A stretch of DNA of 64,000 nt from Tersicoccus solisilvae (GTDB lineage Bacteria > Actinomycetota > Actinomycetes > Actinomycetales > Micrococcaceae): the NCBI RefSeq assembly GCF_014643255.1, contig NZ_BMJI01000003.1, positions 62,001-126,000 of the forward strand, given 5' to 3'. Position 1 is the stretch's first letter; every line of letters starts with the position of its first letter. Both the position numbers and the translations under genes were made by a program. The notes under the pieces are model-generated. The model made no database searches. It worked only from the letters and a program-made list of their open reading frames with translations, and was not told where the DNA came from. Shown here piece by piece: positions 43,646-51,420 of this stretch.

Positions 43646-44328
43646 GCACCATCGCCATCGTCGGAGCAGGCAAGGGACTCGGCGCCGCCGTCGCCCGCAA
43701 GTTCGGATCCGAGGGGTTCGACGTCGCGCTGATCGCGCGCAACCAGGAGCGGGTCGACGCACTGGCCGCGGAGCTGCAGGGTGAGGGCATCACCGCCCGC
43801 GGGTACACCGCAAACGTGCGGGACCCGCAGTCGCTCATCGCCGCGCTGGATCGGGCGACGCAGGAACTCGGCCTGATCGAGGTGCTGCAGTACAGCCCGC
43901 TGCCGCAGAAGGAGTTCCTGCGCCCGGTCCTGGAGACCACGGTCGAGGACCTCAAGGGCGCCGTCGAGTTCTCCATCTACGGGCCGGTCGCCGCCGCCCA
44001 CCAGGTGCTGCAGGGCATGCGCACGCTGGGCACGGGCTCGATCCTGCTCGTCAACGGCGGGTCGGGCGCGAAGCCGAGCTCCGGCGTCGCGGGCACGTCG
44101 ATCGCCTTCGCGGGCGAGACGGCGTTCGCCGCCATGCTGCACGAGACGCTGAAGGACGAGAACATCGGCGTCGGGCAGATCATCATCCCCGGCGCGATGG
44201 GGGACGAGGGCTCGACCAAGAGCCCGGCCGCGGTCGCCGACAAGCTGTGGCACCTGCACACCCACCACGACGAGTTCCGGGTGTACGCGGAAGAGCTGCC
44301 GGGGTCGTGGGAGCCCACGGCCTCCTGA
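43642..44328 (+). CDS. SDR-family protein lacking the usual catalytic tyrosine
   Basis: 228 residues. A Rossmann start STIAIVGAGKGLGAAVARKF and ALIARNQERVDALAAELQGE are clear. Where SDR enzymes have YxxxK, this protein reads SIAFAGETAFAAMLHETLKD, so Tyr is absent and classical dehydrogenase activity is doubtful. It may bind NAD(P) or act as a non-redox SDR. Last of a four-gene AKR-AKR-CaiB-SDR operon (ATGA overlap) and followed by a strong terminator. Confidence 0.82.
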   Translation: MSTIAIVGAGKGLGAAVARKFGSEGFDVALIARNQERVDALAAELQGEGITARGYTANVRDPQSLIAALDRATQELGLIEVLQYSPLPQKEFLRPVLETTVEDLKGAVEFSIYGPVAAAHQVLQGMRTLGTGSILLVNGGSGAKPSSGVAGTSIAFAGETAFAAMLHETLKDENIGVGQIIIPGAMGDEGSTKSPAAVADKLWHLHTHHDEFRVYAEELPGSWEPTAS

Positions 44329-44343
44329 CCGCCTGACACGAAC

Positions 44344-44385
44344 GCGAGCCCCGACACCCATCTGGTGCCGGGGATCGCTGTTTTC
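44344..44385 (+). terminator. Rho-independent terminator of the AKR operon
   Basis: Arms GCGAGCCCCGACACC (44344-44358) and GGTGCCGGGGATCGC (44364-44378) pair with two mismatches and a 5-base loop, followed by TGTTTTC. Confidence 0.8.
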
Positions 44386-44393
44386 GGGGGGCG

Positions 44394-45176
44394 TCAGCCG
44401 GCGAGGAACGGGACGAGGAGCGCCGCCAGGGCCTCCGGGCCCGCGTCGTGGCCCTGGTCCTCGATGACGGAGAACGTGCCGTTCGGCACCGTGCGGGCCA
44501 CCTCCTCGGCGCCGAAACGCAGGAAGGCCGGACTCGCGCCGCCCGCGATCGCCAGCACCGGCACCGGGATCTCCGCCCACCGCGCCGGCACCGAGCTGTC
44601 CCCCATCACGGCGTCGTCGTAGGCAAGGGTCGGGGCGAGGGTTTCCATGCCCGCCCACGCCGGCGAACCGCGCATGCCCGCGACGGCCTCCGGCGGCATC
44701 CCCACCCGGCGCAGGAACGCGGCCACCGCCTCATCGGGTCGGTCCGCCGCCAGTGCGGCGGTGAGCTCGGCGGTGTACGCCGCCGCCGCCGGGCGCGCCT
44801 GTTCGGGCATGAACGGGGGTTCGAACACGGCGACGCGACCGACCTGTCCGGGGCCCAGTGCGGCGGCCGCGGCGAGAGCCAGCGCTCCCCCGGACGAGAT
44901 CCCGACGAGGGCAACGGGTCCGCCGGTCGCGGCGATCAGCGCGGCGAGATCCTCGATCTCCCGTTCGACCGCGTACGGCGCCGTGTCCGAGCTTCGCCCG
45001 CGTCCGCGACGGTCGTAGAGGTGCACGGTCAGCCGGTCCCGCAACTGCTCGGCCAGCGGCCGCATCGGACCGGACTCGCGGAAGCACATCGCGCCGTCGA
45101 TGAGCACGACGGACGGGCCGGACCCGGTGGTCTCGTGGTCGATGACGGTTCCGTCAGCGGAGATGGTCTGGGACAT
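44394..45176 (-). CDS. Alpha/beta-hydrolase
   Basis: 260 residues. SVVLIDGAMCFRESGPMRPL, LYDRRGRGRSSDTAPYAVER, nucleophile elbow VGISSGGALALAAA (GxSxG) and a C-terminal His in IEDQGHDAGPEALAAL. No signal peptide. The substrate is not predictable. Its 5' end overlaps the SRPBCC gene by 23 bases, placing it third in an ArsR-SRPBCC-hydrolase operon, a frequent actinobacterial arrangement. Confidence 0.85.
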   Translation of the reverse strand: MSQTISADGTVIDHETTGSGPSVVLIDGAMCFRESGPMRPLAEQLRDRLTVHLYDRRGRGRSSDTAPYAVEREIEDLAALIAATGGPVALVGISSGGALALAAAAALGPGQVGRVAVFEPPFMPEQARPAAAAYTAELTAALAADRPDEAVAAFLRRVGMPPEAVAGMRGSPAWAGMETLAPTLAYDDAVMGDSSVPARWAEIPVPVLAIAGGASPAFLRFGAEEVARTVPNGTFSVIEDQGHDAGPEALAALLVPFLAG

Positions 45177-45720
45177 CGATTCCTCCCTGGCTGGGCGATC
45201 CGTCGCGGACCGCGGTGGTGGTGTACGCGGCCGGCATGCCGCGGCCGAGCAGCCCGTTCAGTTCGTCGAGCGCCGCGCCGAAGCCGCGTTCGACACCCCG
45301 GGCGATGGCGGCGTCGCGATCCGTCGTGGAGTGGTACCGGAGCTCCGCCGTGAGGAGGGTGATGTTGCCGGTGGCCGCCAGGGTGAGGGTGGTGACGGTG
45401 GGGGCGAGCGCCGTGGTCACCGCACCGTGCTCGTCAGAGGAGTTCTCGACCCAGGAGATCCGCTCGGGCGGCACGATGTCCCGGTACACCGCTCGCATCC
45501 AGTGCTCCTGGCCGTCCGTGCTGCGCAGCCGGTAGTGCCAGATGCCGCCAGGTCGGAAGTCCACGGTGCAGTCGACGACGGGACAGGACGGCGGGCCCCA
45601 CCAGCGTCGGAGATGCTCGGGACGGGACAGGGCCCGGAAGACCTTCTCCCGCGGGGCGGTGAAACGCCGGGTGAGGATGAGGGCCTGCGGCAGCCGCGTC
45701 ACCGTGGTCGCCGCGATCAT
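45154..45720 (-). CDS. SRPBCC / AHSA1-domain protein
   Basis: 188 residues from ATG 45720, which overlaps the stop of the ArsR gene (ATGA). The AHSA1 pattern is FTAPREKVFRALSRPEHLRR, WWGPPSCPVVDCTVDFRPGG and IWHYRLRSTDGQEHWMRAVY. These START-like proteins bind small hydrophobic molecules in a deep cavity and are often coded next to ArsR regulators, as here. The extra C-terminal tail (TTTAVRDGSPSQGGIDVPDH) is beyond the normal domain. Confidence 0.87.
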   Translation of the reverse strand: MIAATTVTRLPQALILTRRFTAPREKVFRALSRPEHLRRWWGPPSCPVVDCTVDFRPGGIWHYRLRSTDGQEHWMRAVYRDIVPPERISWVENSSDEHGAVTTALAPTVTTLTLAATGNITLLTAELRYHSTTDRDAAIARGVERGFGAALDELNGLLGRGMPAAYTTTAVRDGSPSQGGIDVPDHLR

Positions 45721-46076
45721 CCGTCCTCCTCGGGCATCTCGTCGAGGTAGTCCTCGAGCCGGTCGATGCTGGCCGACCACAGCCGCGTGTGGCGGCGCGC
45801 CCAGGCCTCGACGCGTTCGAAGGCGCCGGTTTCCAGGTGGCAGTGCCGACGCTGTGCCTCGCGGCGGCGCGAGATGAGTCCGGCGCGCTCGAGCACGGTG
45901 AGATGCTTCGAGATCGCCGAGGTGCCGAGGGGGAAGCCCGCGGCGAGCTCCGAGACGGTCGCGTCTCCGTCACGGAGCCGATCGACCAGGGCGAGGCGTG
46001 TCGGATCGGCCAGGGCCGTGAACGTCAGCGCCAGCTCGTCACTTCGCCCCTTATTTCCGCTAACGGAAATTTCCAT
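45717..46076 (-). CDS. ArsR-family regulator of the SRPBCC operon
   Basis: 119 residues. Winged helix at about 15-90: LTFTALADPTRLALVDRLRD, GDATVSELAAGFPLGTSAIS, KHLTVLERAGLISRRREAQR. No metal-binding Cys pair, as is usual for ArsR members paired with AHSA1 genes. A palindrome overlaps codons 2-8 and probably serves autoregulation. First gene of a three-gene operon. Confidence 0.87.
   Translation of the reverse strand: MEISVSGNKGRSDELALTFTALADPTRLALVDRLRDGDATVSELAAGFPLGTSAISKHLTVLERAGLISRRREAQRRHCHLETGAFERVEAWARRHTRLWSASIDRLEDYLDEMPEEDG
46053..46070. promoter_or_regulatory. Short palindrome at the ArsR start
   Basis: ATTTCCG (46053-46059) and CGGAAAT (46064-46070) are perfect 7-bp arms around CTAA, overlapping the first codons of the ArsR gene. 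A plausible operator. Confidence 0.55.
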
Positions 46077-46216
46077 ATGAGTAAAGTAAGCCGGGGTTTC
46101 GCCGCGGTCAAGAAGGTAGAGGCCAGAAGCCTGCCGTCACCGGTGTGTGCCGCGTGCCGATCCCCAGTGGGGCGCGCATGACGACCGTTCAATGGACGAC
46201 GATGGTGTCCGACTCG

Positions 46217-46345
46217 CTCAGTTGCCGTCGGCGAGGCGTCGGATCTCCGGCGCCACCGGCCGGCCGGCCTTCTCACGGGCCTTGATGTAGACCTTCGCGG
46301 CGGCCTGCCGATTCGCCGCGCTCCGGGCGCGGAAGGGCTTCTCCC
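46217..46345 (-). pseudogene. C-terminal fragment of an unidentified protein
   Basis: A minus-strand frame ending at TGA 46217 reads EKPFRARSAANRQAAAKVYI then KAREKAGRPVAPEIRRLADGN. It has G/C-rich third positions and a plausible helical, DNA-binding-like composition. Upstream the frame has no usable start codon and turns Arg/Pro-rich, so a beginning is missing. Family not recognised. Confidence 0.35.
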
Positions 46346-46557
46346 CGGCGGAGGGGGGTGCTCTCCTGGCGAACCTGCTGGACCACGGCGGGCGACCAGG
46401 AACGGCGCTGCCGCGCGGGGCGGCGGTCTCCCCAGCCGAGTGCGTGTGCCCTGGTCATCCATCCTCGATTCCGGTGGCTCCAGTCTGCCGAGCGTCGTTG
46501 ACGTCGTCCAGCGACGCAGTCGCGTCGTCGTTCAGCCAGGCGAGCACCTCGCGCAGC

Positions 46558-46677
46558 GACGGCGGGCGCGTGCTCGTCGACACCGGCCTGACGGAACTGC
46601 ACCCGCTGGTCGCGGACATGGATCCGCACCTGACTCCCCTGGCCACGCAGGAGGGGGCGATCTCGACCCGGAGCTGA
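46558..46677 (+). pseudogene. Relic of a metallo-beta-lactamase-fold (lactonase-like) protein
   Basis: In one plus-strand frame the codons read GGRVLVDTGLTELHPLVAD then MDPHLTPL, the typical early segment of MBL-fold lactonase-like hydrolases (RVLVDTGxxxLHP..), ending at TGA 46675-46677. The HxHxDH zinc motif and everything after it are missing, so it is a fragment only. The assignment is by eye. Confidence 0.4.
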
Positions 46678-46706
46678 TGTGGCTCCGGGAACTCGCGGCC
46701 CGCGCG

Positions 46707-47807
46707 TCAGAAGGTGATGATCGGCTTGATCGTCTGCCCGCTCTTCGAGTCCTCGAACGCCTGGTTGATCGACGCCAGCGGATACGTCTGCGTCAGCTTC
46801 TCGATCGGGAACTTCCCCTGTCGCCACAGGTGCACCAGGGCCGGGATGAACTGCTGGGGGACGGCGTCGCCCTCGATGATGGTGCGGAAGGACCAGCCCT
46901 TCATCAACGAGCTGCCGACCTCGAAGGACACCTCGTCGCCCGGGGTCGGGGCGCCGACCAGACCCACGCGGCCGTTGATGCCGACCGAGTCGGCGGCCTG
47001 GCGGGTGACCGCGGTGATGCCCGTCGTGTCCAGGGCGACCCGGAAGCCCTCTCCCCCGGTGATCTCCTCCACGCGGGCCGCAAGGTCCTCGGAACCGGAG
47101 TTGATCGTGTGGGTCGCCCCGAACTCGCGGGCCGCCTCCAGCCGCGAGTCGACGAGGTCGATGGCGACGATCGTCGTCGCGCCGATGGCCGCCGCCGCCA
47201 TCGTCGCCGCCGACCCGACCGCGCCGGTGCCGAAAATCGCCACCGACTCCCCCGCGCGGACGGCCATCGAGTTGATGATCGCGCCGGCGCCGGTCATCAA
47301 CCCGCAGCCGAGCGGCCCGAGGAGTTCCAGCGGGGCGTCGTCGTCGACCTTGACGACGGAGCGCTCGGCCGCGTTGACGTGGGTGGCGAAGGACGACTGG
47401 CCGAAGAAGTGGGAGGAGACGGAGGTGTCGCCGTCGCGCAGGGCCGTGGAGCCGTCGGGCCGGGTGCCGGCGAAGTTCCGGTCGTACATCTCGACGCAGT
47501 AGGAGGGGCGGCCCGCCAGGCACTGCCGGCAGGCGCCGCAGGAGTTGAAGCCGAGCACCACCTTGTCGCCCGGCTTCACCGACCGCACGGCGGAGCCGAC
47601 CTCCTCGACGACACCGGCACCCTCGTGGCCGAGCACCGCCGGCAGCGGCGTCGGGTAGACCTGGTCACGGATGATCGCGTCGGTGTGACAGACGCCGGTG
47701 GCGACGATCTTGACGCGCACCTCGGTCGGCCGGAGGTCGTCCAGCTGCAGGGTGGTGATCTCGAACGGCTCGCCCTTGCCTCGGGTGATGGCTGCCGTGA
47801 TGTCCAT
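46707..47807 (-). CDS. Zinc-dependent alcohol dehydrogenase (aryl-alcohol dehydrogenase type)
   Basis: 366 residues from ATG 47807 with AGGAG ribosome site. Catalytic Zn site: GVCHTDAIIRDQ, LGHEGAGVVEEVG; structural Zn: SCGACRQCLAGRPSYC; catalytic third ligand GCGLMTGAGAI; cofactor motif VAIFGTGAVGSAATMAAAAI and an Asp at the end of the following strand (IVAIDLVDSRL), so NAD+ is preferred. The layout is that of benzyl/aryl-alcohol dehydrogenases. Monocistronic. It could feed the nearby catabolic region but is separated from it by a broken gene. Confidence 0.9.
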   Translation of the reverse strand: MDITAAITRGKGEPFEITTLQLDDLRPTEVRVKIVATGVCHTDAIIRDQVYPTPLPAVLGHEGAGVVEEVGSAVRSVKPGDKVVLGFNSCGACRQCLAGRPSYCVEMYDRNFAGTRPDGSTALRDGDTSVSSHFFGQSSFATHVNAAERSVVKVDDDAPLELLGPLGCGLMTGAGAIINSMAVRAGESVAIFGTGAVGSAATMAAAAIGATTIVAIDLVDSRLEAAREFGATHTINSGSEDLAARVEEITGGEGFRVALDTTGITAVTRQAADSVGINGRVGLVGAPTPGDEVSFEVGSSLMKGWSFRTIIEGDAVPQQFIPALVHLWRQGKFPIEKLTQTYPLASINQAFEDSKSGQTIKPIITF

Positions 47808-47910
47808 CGATGACTCCTTCGTCGGGGGTGGATCGGCGGTCACGACCGACTCTAGACTCCCCCACCGACGAGTCGCGCCGGCTCCGGCCCCGGTGCGGGC
47901 CTCGGCGCCG

Positions 47911-48631
47911 TCATCCGAAGAGCCACTGGACCTCGGTGCGGTCGTTGCGCCAGTCGCGGTACTCGAAGACGAGGTTGATGATGGTCGTCAGGATCGCCAC
48001 CACCAGAGCCGACGCGATGCGTTCGCCGTACCCCTTGACCTCGCCCCACAGGACGCCGCCCCATCCGAGGCACGGGTGTCAGCGATGCGGCCGCGGTGAG
48101 CATGGTGAGCAGGACCAGCCAGAGCAGGAGACTCCGTTCCCGGGGGCGCTCCGTCACCACGTAGGTGGCGAACCGCAGGGTGCGCGGGGTCGCGATGACG
48201 CCCTTGGCCAGCGTCCGCTCGTCGCCGGCCGGCCGGATGACCACCTCGTCGTCCAGGCGAAGATCCGTCGCCGCGCCGCCGAACGCCTGCATGAACGCCC
48301 GTGGGAGGGCCCCGGCCACCGTGTTCACCGCGTGCTTGATCGCCTCGATGCTCTCCGTCGTCCCAAAGAGGCGGATCAGCATGACCTCATCGCGTTCGAG
48401 GCTGACGATGCCCTCGACGGAGTCCACCTGGATGAAGAGGCACTCGCTCACGGCGAGTTGCTGCTGCACGGCGTCCGGCAGGCGCGCCCGGAGGCGCTCG
48501 ACCTGCGCCCGGCGCCAGGCCTCGGTCTCCGGTCCCTGGTGCGGCAGCCAGGAGGTGCTGCGGAGCGCCTCGACGGCATCGTCGCGGGTCAGCGTCCGGC
48601 CCGGCGTGGGGAGGGTGAGGACGGCGCGCAC
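47911..48631 (-). pseudogene. Membrane protein gene interrupted by a +1 frameshift
   Basis: From GTG 48631 the frame encodes a soluble domain (CLFIQVDSVEGIVSLERDEV, RLFGTTESIEAIKHAVNTVA) and a hydrophobic helix (SLLLWLVLLTMLTAAASLTP). Near 48060-48075 the sense-looking sequence moves to another frame: WGGVLWGEVKGYGERIASAL, VVAILTTIINLVFEYRDWRN, DRTEVQWLFG, stop at 47911. The total distance is one base more than a multiple of three. Both halves have matching codon use, so a single-base insertion or a sequencing error split one gene of about 240 codons with two membrane helices. Family unknown. Confidence 0.75.
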
Positions 48632-48725
48632 GTTCCGATTTTCGCAGACGAGGGCCGGCACAGGAGGAGGATGTCGCACGGCGATTCTCGACGGGCCACG
48701 TCGACCACGGTCGAGGCAACCGTCT

Positions 48726-48775
48726 CGTCCCGGCGTTCCTGCCCGCTGGTGCTGCGGGGCAGGAATGCCGGGACG
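48726..48775 (-). terminator. Strong hairpin terminator of the ABC importer operon
   Basis: Arms 48726-48744 and 48757-48775 form a 19-bp G/C-rich stem with a single G-U, around a 12-base loop, 31 bases after the permease stop on the minus strand. Confidence 0.75.
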
Positions 48776-48805
48776 CGTGATGTCGGCGCATCGACCGGGT
48801 GCTGG

Positions 48806-49825
48806 TCACGTCCCGGAGCGCTGACGGCGACCGAGGTAGGTCGACAAGCCGACGGCCGCAAGGAGGGCCACACCGTTGAACACGTTCGAGGCCCATCCAC
48901 TCGCGCCGGACAGCGTCAGACCGCTCACCGAGATCGACACGAACACGGCACCGATGATGGTTCCCACCACGTTGAAGAACCCCGGGCGGATCGCCGTCGC
49001 ACCGAGGAAGACCGCGGCCAGTGCAGGAAAGAGCAGCGAGTTGCCATCGGACGCCGATCCCGATCCGGTTCGCGACAGCTGGAGTACACCTGCGACTCCC
49101 GCGATGGTCCCGGCGACGATGAAGCTCCACCACACGTTCCTGGTCACCGGTAGCCCGACCAGCTTCGCCGCGGTCGCATTGGAGCCGATCGCGTACAGCG
49201 AGCGCCCGTACGGCGTGTGCGTGAAGAAATACCACGCCACGGCGCCGACCGCGAGGGTGATGAAGAAGACCAGGGGGATGCCCAGCAGCCGGGAGGAGCC
49301 GAAGCGGACGAGCGCCGGATCGATGCCTCCGATGATCGTCTGCCCGTTCGTGTACCAGATCATCAGGCCCGAGAGCAGCATGGCCATCCCCAGTGTCGTG
49401 ACGAACGGACTCATCCCGAGCCTCGTGACGAAAAAACCGTTCACCACTCCCACCAGCATCCCCAGCAGGATGGGCAGGACGATCGCGACCCAGAGGGGCA
49501 GGCCCAGCTTGGCCATGAACCCGGCGCAGAGCACCTGGGACATCGCCGCCGTCGCGCCCAGGGAGAAGTCGAAGTAGCCGGACACCAGCGGGAACAGTGC
49601 TGCGACAGCGACGAGTGCGACCACTGCTTGGCTGCCGAGTATCACATTGAGGTTGTTGATCGTGGGGAATGCTCGCGATGATGCCGGGAAGAAGGCGAAG
49701 AACACCCAGACCAGCACGGTCAGGGCGGGCAGCGCGTACCCCTCGAGCAGCTTCAGTCGCATCGGCCGACGCTTCACCGGAACGGCGGCGGCATCAGCCG
49801 TCGTGGCAGGCATGGTCTGTGTCAT
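48806..49825 (-). CDS. Sugar-type ABC transporter permease (RbsC/BPD_transp_2 family)
   Basis: 339 residues with eight to ten hydrophobic helices. Typical family segments: LFPLVSGYFDFSLGATAAMS, LGMLVGVVNGFFVTRLGMSP, FVTTLGMAMLLSGLMIWYTN, and GSNATAAKLVGLPVTRNVWW near the EAA-like contact site. It forms the channel of a ribose-type importer. ATG 49825 overlaps the ATPase stop (ATGA). Third gene of the binding protein-ATPase-permease operon. Confidence 0.93.
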   Translation of the reverse strand: MTQTMPATTADAAAVPVKRRPMRLKLLEGYALPALTVLVWVFFAFFPASSRAFPTINNLNVILGSQAVVALVAVAALFPLVSGYFDFSLGATAAMSQVLCAGFMAKLGLPLWVAIVLPILLGMLVGVVNGFFVTRLGMSPFVTTLGMAMLLSGLMIWYTNGQTIIGGIDPALVRFGSSRLLGIPLVFFITLAVGAVAWYFFTHTPYGRSLYAIGSNATAAKLVGLPVTRNVWWSFIVAGTIAGVAGVLQLSRTGSGSASDGNSLLFPALAAVFLGATAIRPGFFNVVGTIIGAVFVSISVSGLTLSGASGWASNVFNGVALLAAVGLSTYLGRRQRSGT

Positions 49826-51420
49826 GATCGCGTCTCCGTGCTCGCATCGTTCATTTTCTTCTCGCGCAGGACCAGGCTCGTCAGTCCGTCGACGTCGAGT
49901 TCGCCGGCGAGGACCTCGTCACTGATCTCTCCACGACTGAGGACGAGGGTCCGGTCACACAGCGCGTGGATCTCCGCCAGGTCGCTGGAGGCGACCACGA
50001 CCGCGCAACCGTCGGCGGCGGCGCGGCGGATGATGTCATAGATGTCCGCGCGGCTCATCACGTCGACGCCCTGGGTCGGCTCGTCCAACAGCAGCAACGT
50101 CGGCTTCCGCTGCATCCATCGGGCGATCACGACCTTCTGCTGGTTTCCACCGGACATCGCGGAGAACAGCGCGTCCGGACCGGCGACCTTCACGCCGAAT
50201 GACCGGATGAGATCCGTGGCTCTGCGCCGTTCGCGGCCACGCGGCATGAACCCGTGGGTCCAGTTGTCCGTGAGCGTGCCGATGGCGAGGTTCTCCGACA
50301 CCGTCCGCTCCAGGAACGCTGCCTCTCCCGCACGGTCCTCGGGCACCAACCCGATACCGGCAGCCATCGCGTCGCCGATGTTCTTCGGACGGTACGGCGT
50401 GCCGTCGAAGTCCATGCTTCCGGCTTCCGCCGCGTGCTCCCCGAAGATCACCTTCAGGATGCTCGAGCGTCCGGAACCGACGAGGCCCGCAAGTCCGAGG
50501 ATCTCGCCGCGATGCACGGTGAAGTCGATGCCGCGCAGCGGTCCACCCCGAAGTCCCGACACCGAGAACACCGGCGCCCGATCCCCGCTGGACGCCTCGC
50601 CCGTGGGCCGGAGCGCCTTCACCGCACGCCCGGCCATGGTCTGGATCAGCTCGTCTTCGGTAGGAGAATCGTCGACGATGGTGCCTGCCACCCGACCGTC
50701 GCGGTAGATCGTGAAGTCGTCGGCCACAGCGAGCACCTCGCGCAACCGATGGCTGACGATCACGACCGTCTGTCCCAGTTCGGCACGACGCCGTACGCGT
50801 TGCAGCAGCACCTCCGACTCGTGCGCGGCCAGCCGTGCCGTCGGTTCATCGAGCACGAGAACCCGGCGATTGTCCTCGTCCTGGTCCTGCAACGCACGGG
50901 CGATCGCGACCATCGTGCGGTCGGACGGTCGCAGCTCGCGCACCGGTGTCTCGGCACGCGCGTCCAGCTCGTACTCCCCCAACAGGGCGTTGACGCGGCG
51001 CCGCAGCGTTCGCCAGTCGATTCCGGGGCCCCGACGCGGATACCCGTTGTCGAGTGCGAAGTTCTCCTCGATGGAGAGGTCCTCGAACAGGCCGAGGTCC
51101 TGGTGCACGAAGCGCGTGCCGGCGGCCTGGGCGGTCGTCGGCGTGTAACCGTGCTGCAGGTCGAACGGCTGCCCGAAGATCTCGAGCTCGCCAGCGTCGG
51201 CCGAGTACACGCCGGCGAGAATCTTGATCGTTGTGCTCTTGCCCGAGCCGTTGCCGCCGAGAAGGGCGTGAACCGTTCCGGGACGCACCACCAGAGACAC
51301 GTCGTCCAACGCGCGAGTGCCCGAGAAGTCCTTGCTGAGATGAGCCAGACGCAGCGCCGCGGCCGTCTCCAGGTCTCCCGGAGACGCCGCCGACGCGCCG
51401 CCTATCACCGCGTTCGTCAC
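49822..51420 (-). CDS. Sugar-type ABC transporter ATPase with two nucleotide-binding domains
   Basis: 532 residues from GTG 51420 (GTGA overlap with the binding-protein stop). Domain 1 (about 25-265) has Walker A LLGGNGSGKSTTIKILAGVY and Walker B RVLVLDEPTARL, but a degenerate signature (ELRPSDRTMVAIARAL instead of LSGGxxQ). Domain 2 (about 280-515) has a degenerate Walker A GLVGSGRSS and a good signature AMSGGNQQKVVIARWM. This is the RbsA/XylG layout, though the weak first signature is less usual. Confidence 0.92.
   Translation of the reverse strand: MTNAVIGGASAASPGDLETAAALRLAHLSKDFSGTRALDDVSLVVRPGTVHALLGGNGSGKSTTIKILAGVYSADAGELEIFGQPFDLQHGYTPTTAQAAGTRFVHQDLGLFEDLSIEENFALDNGYPRRGPGIDWRTLRRRVNALLGEYELDARAETPVRELRPSDRTMVAIARALQDQDEDNRRVLVLDEPTARLAAHESEVLLQRVRRRAELGQTVVIVSHRLREVLAVADDFTIYRDGRVAGTIVDDSPTEDELIQTMAGRAVKALRPTGEASSGDRAPVFSVSGLRGGPLRGIDFTVHRGEILGLAGLVGSGRSSILKVIFGEHAAEAGSMDFDGTPYRPKNIGDAMAAGIGLVPEDRAGEAAFLERTVSENLAIGTLTDNWTHGFMPRGRERRRATDLIRSFGVKVAGPDALFSAMSGGNQQKVVIARWMQRKPTLLLLDEPTQGVDVMSRADIYDIIRRAAADGCAVVVASSDLAEIHALCDRTLVLSRGEISDEVLAGELDVDGLTSLVLREKKMNDASTETRS

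Larger units (their letters stand above)
46077..46706. other. Relic-rich stretch without an intact gene
   Basis: About 630 bases hold only fragments: a minus-strand tail ending at 46217 and a plus-strand lactonase-like piece at 46558-46677, plus an isolated minus-strand stretch (46455-46562) reading LREVLAWLNDDATASLDDVN. No complete gene is supported. Confidence 0.5.

Noticed and set aside
46078-46181. Short plus-strand frame MSKVSRGFAAVKKVEARSLP...
   Set aside because: Only 34 codons with no ribosome site and no G/C third-position bias; not supportable.
46455-46646. 63-codon minus-strand frame ending LREVLAWLNDDATASLDDVN
   Set aside because: Its first half overlaps the better-supported plus-strand lactonase-like fragment and looks random; only the tail resembles coding sequence.
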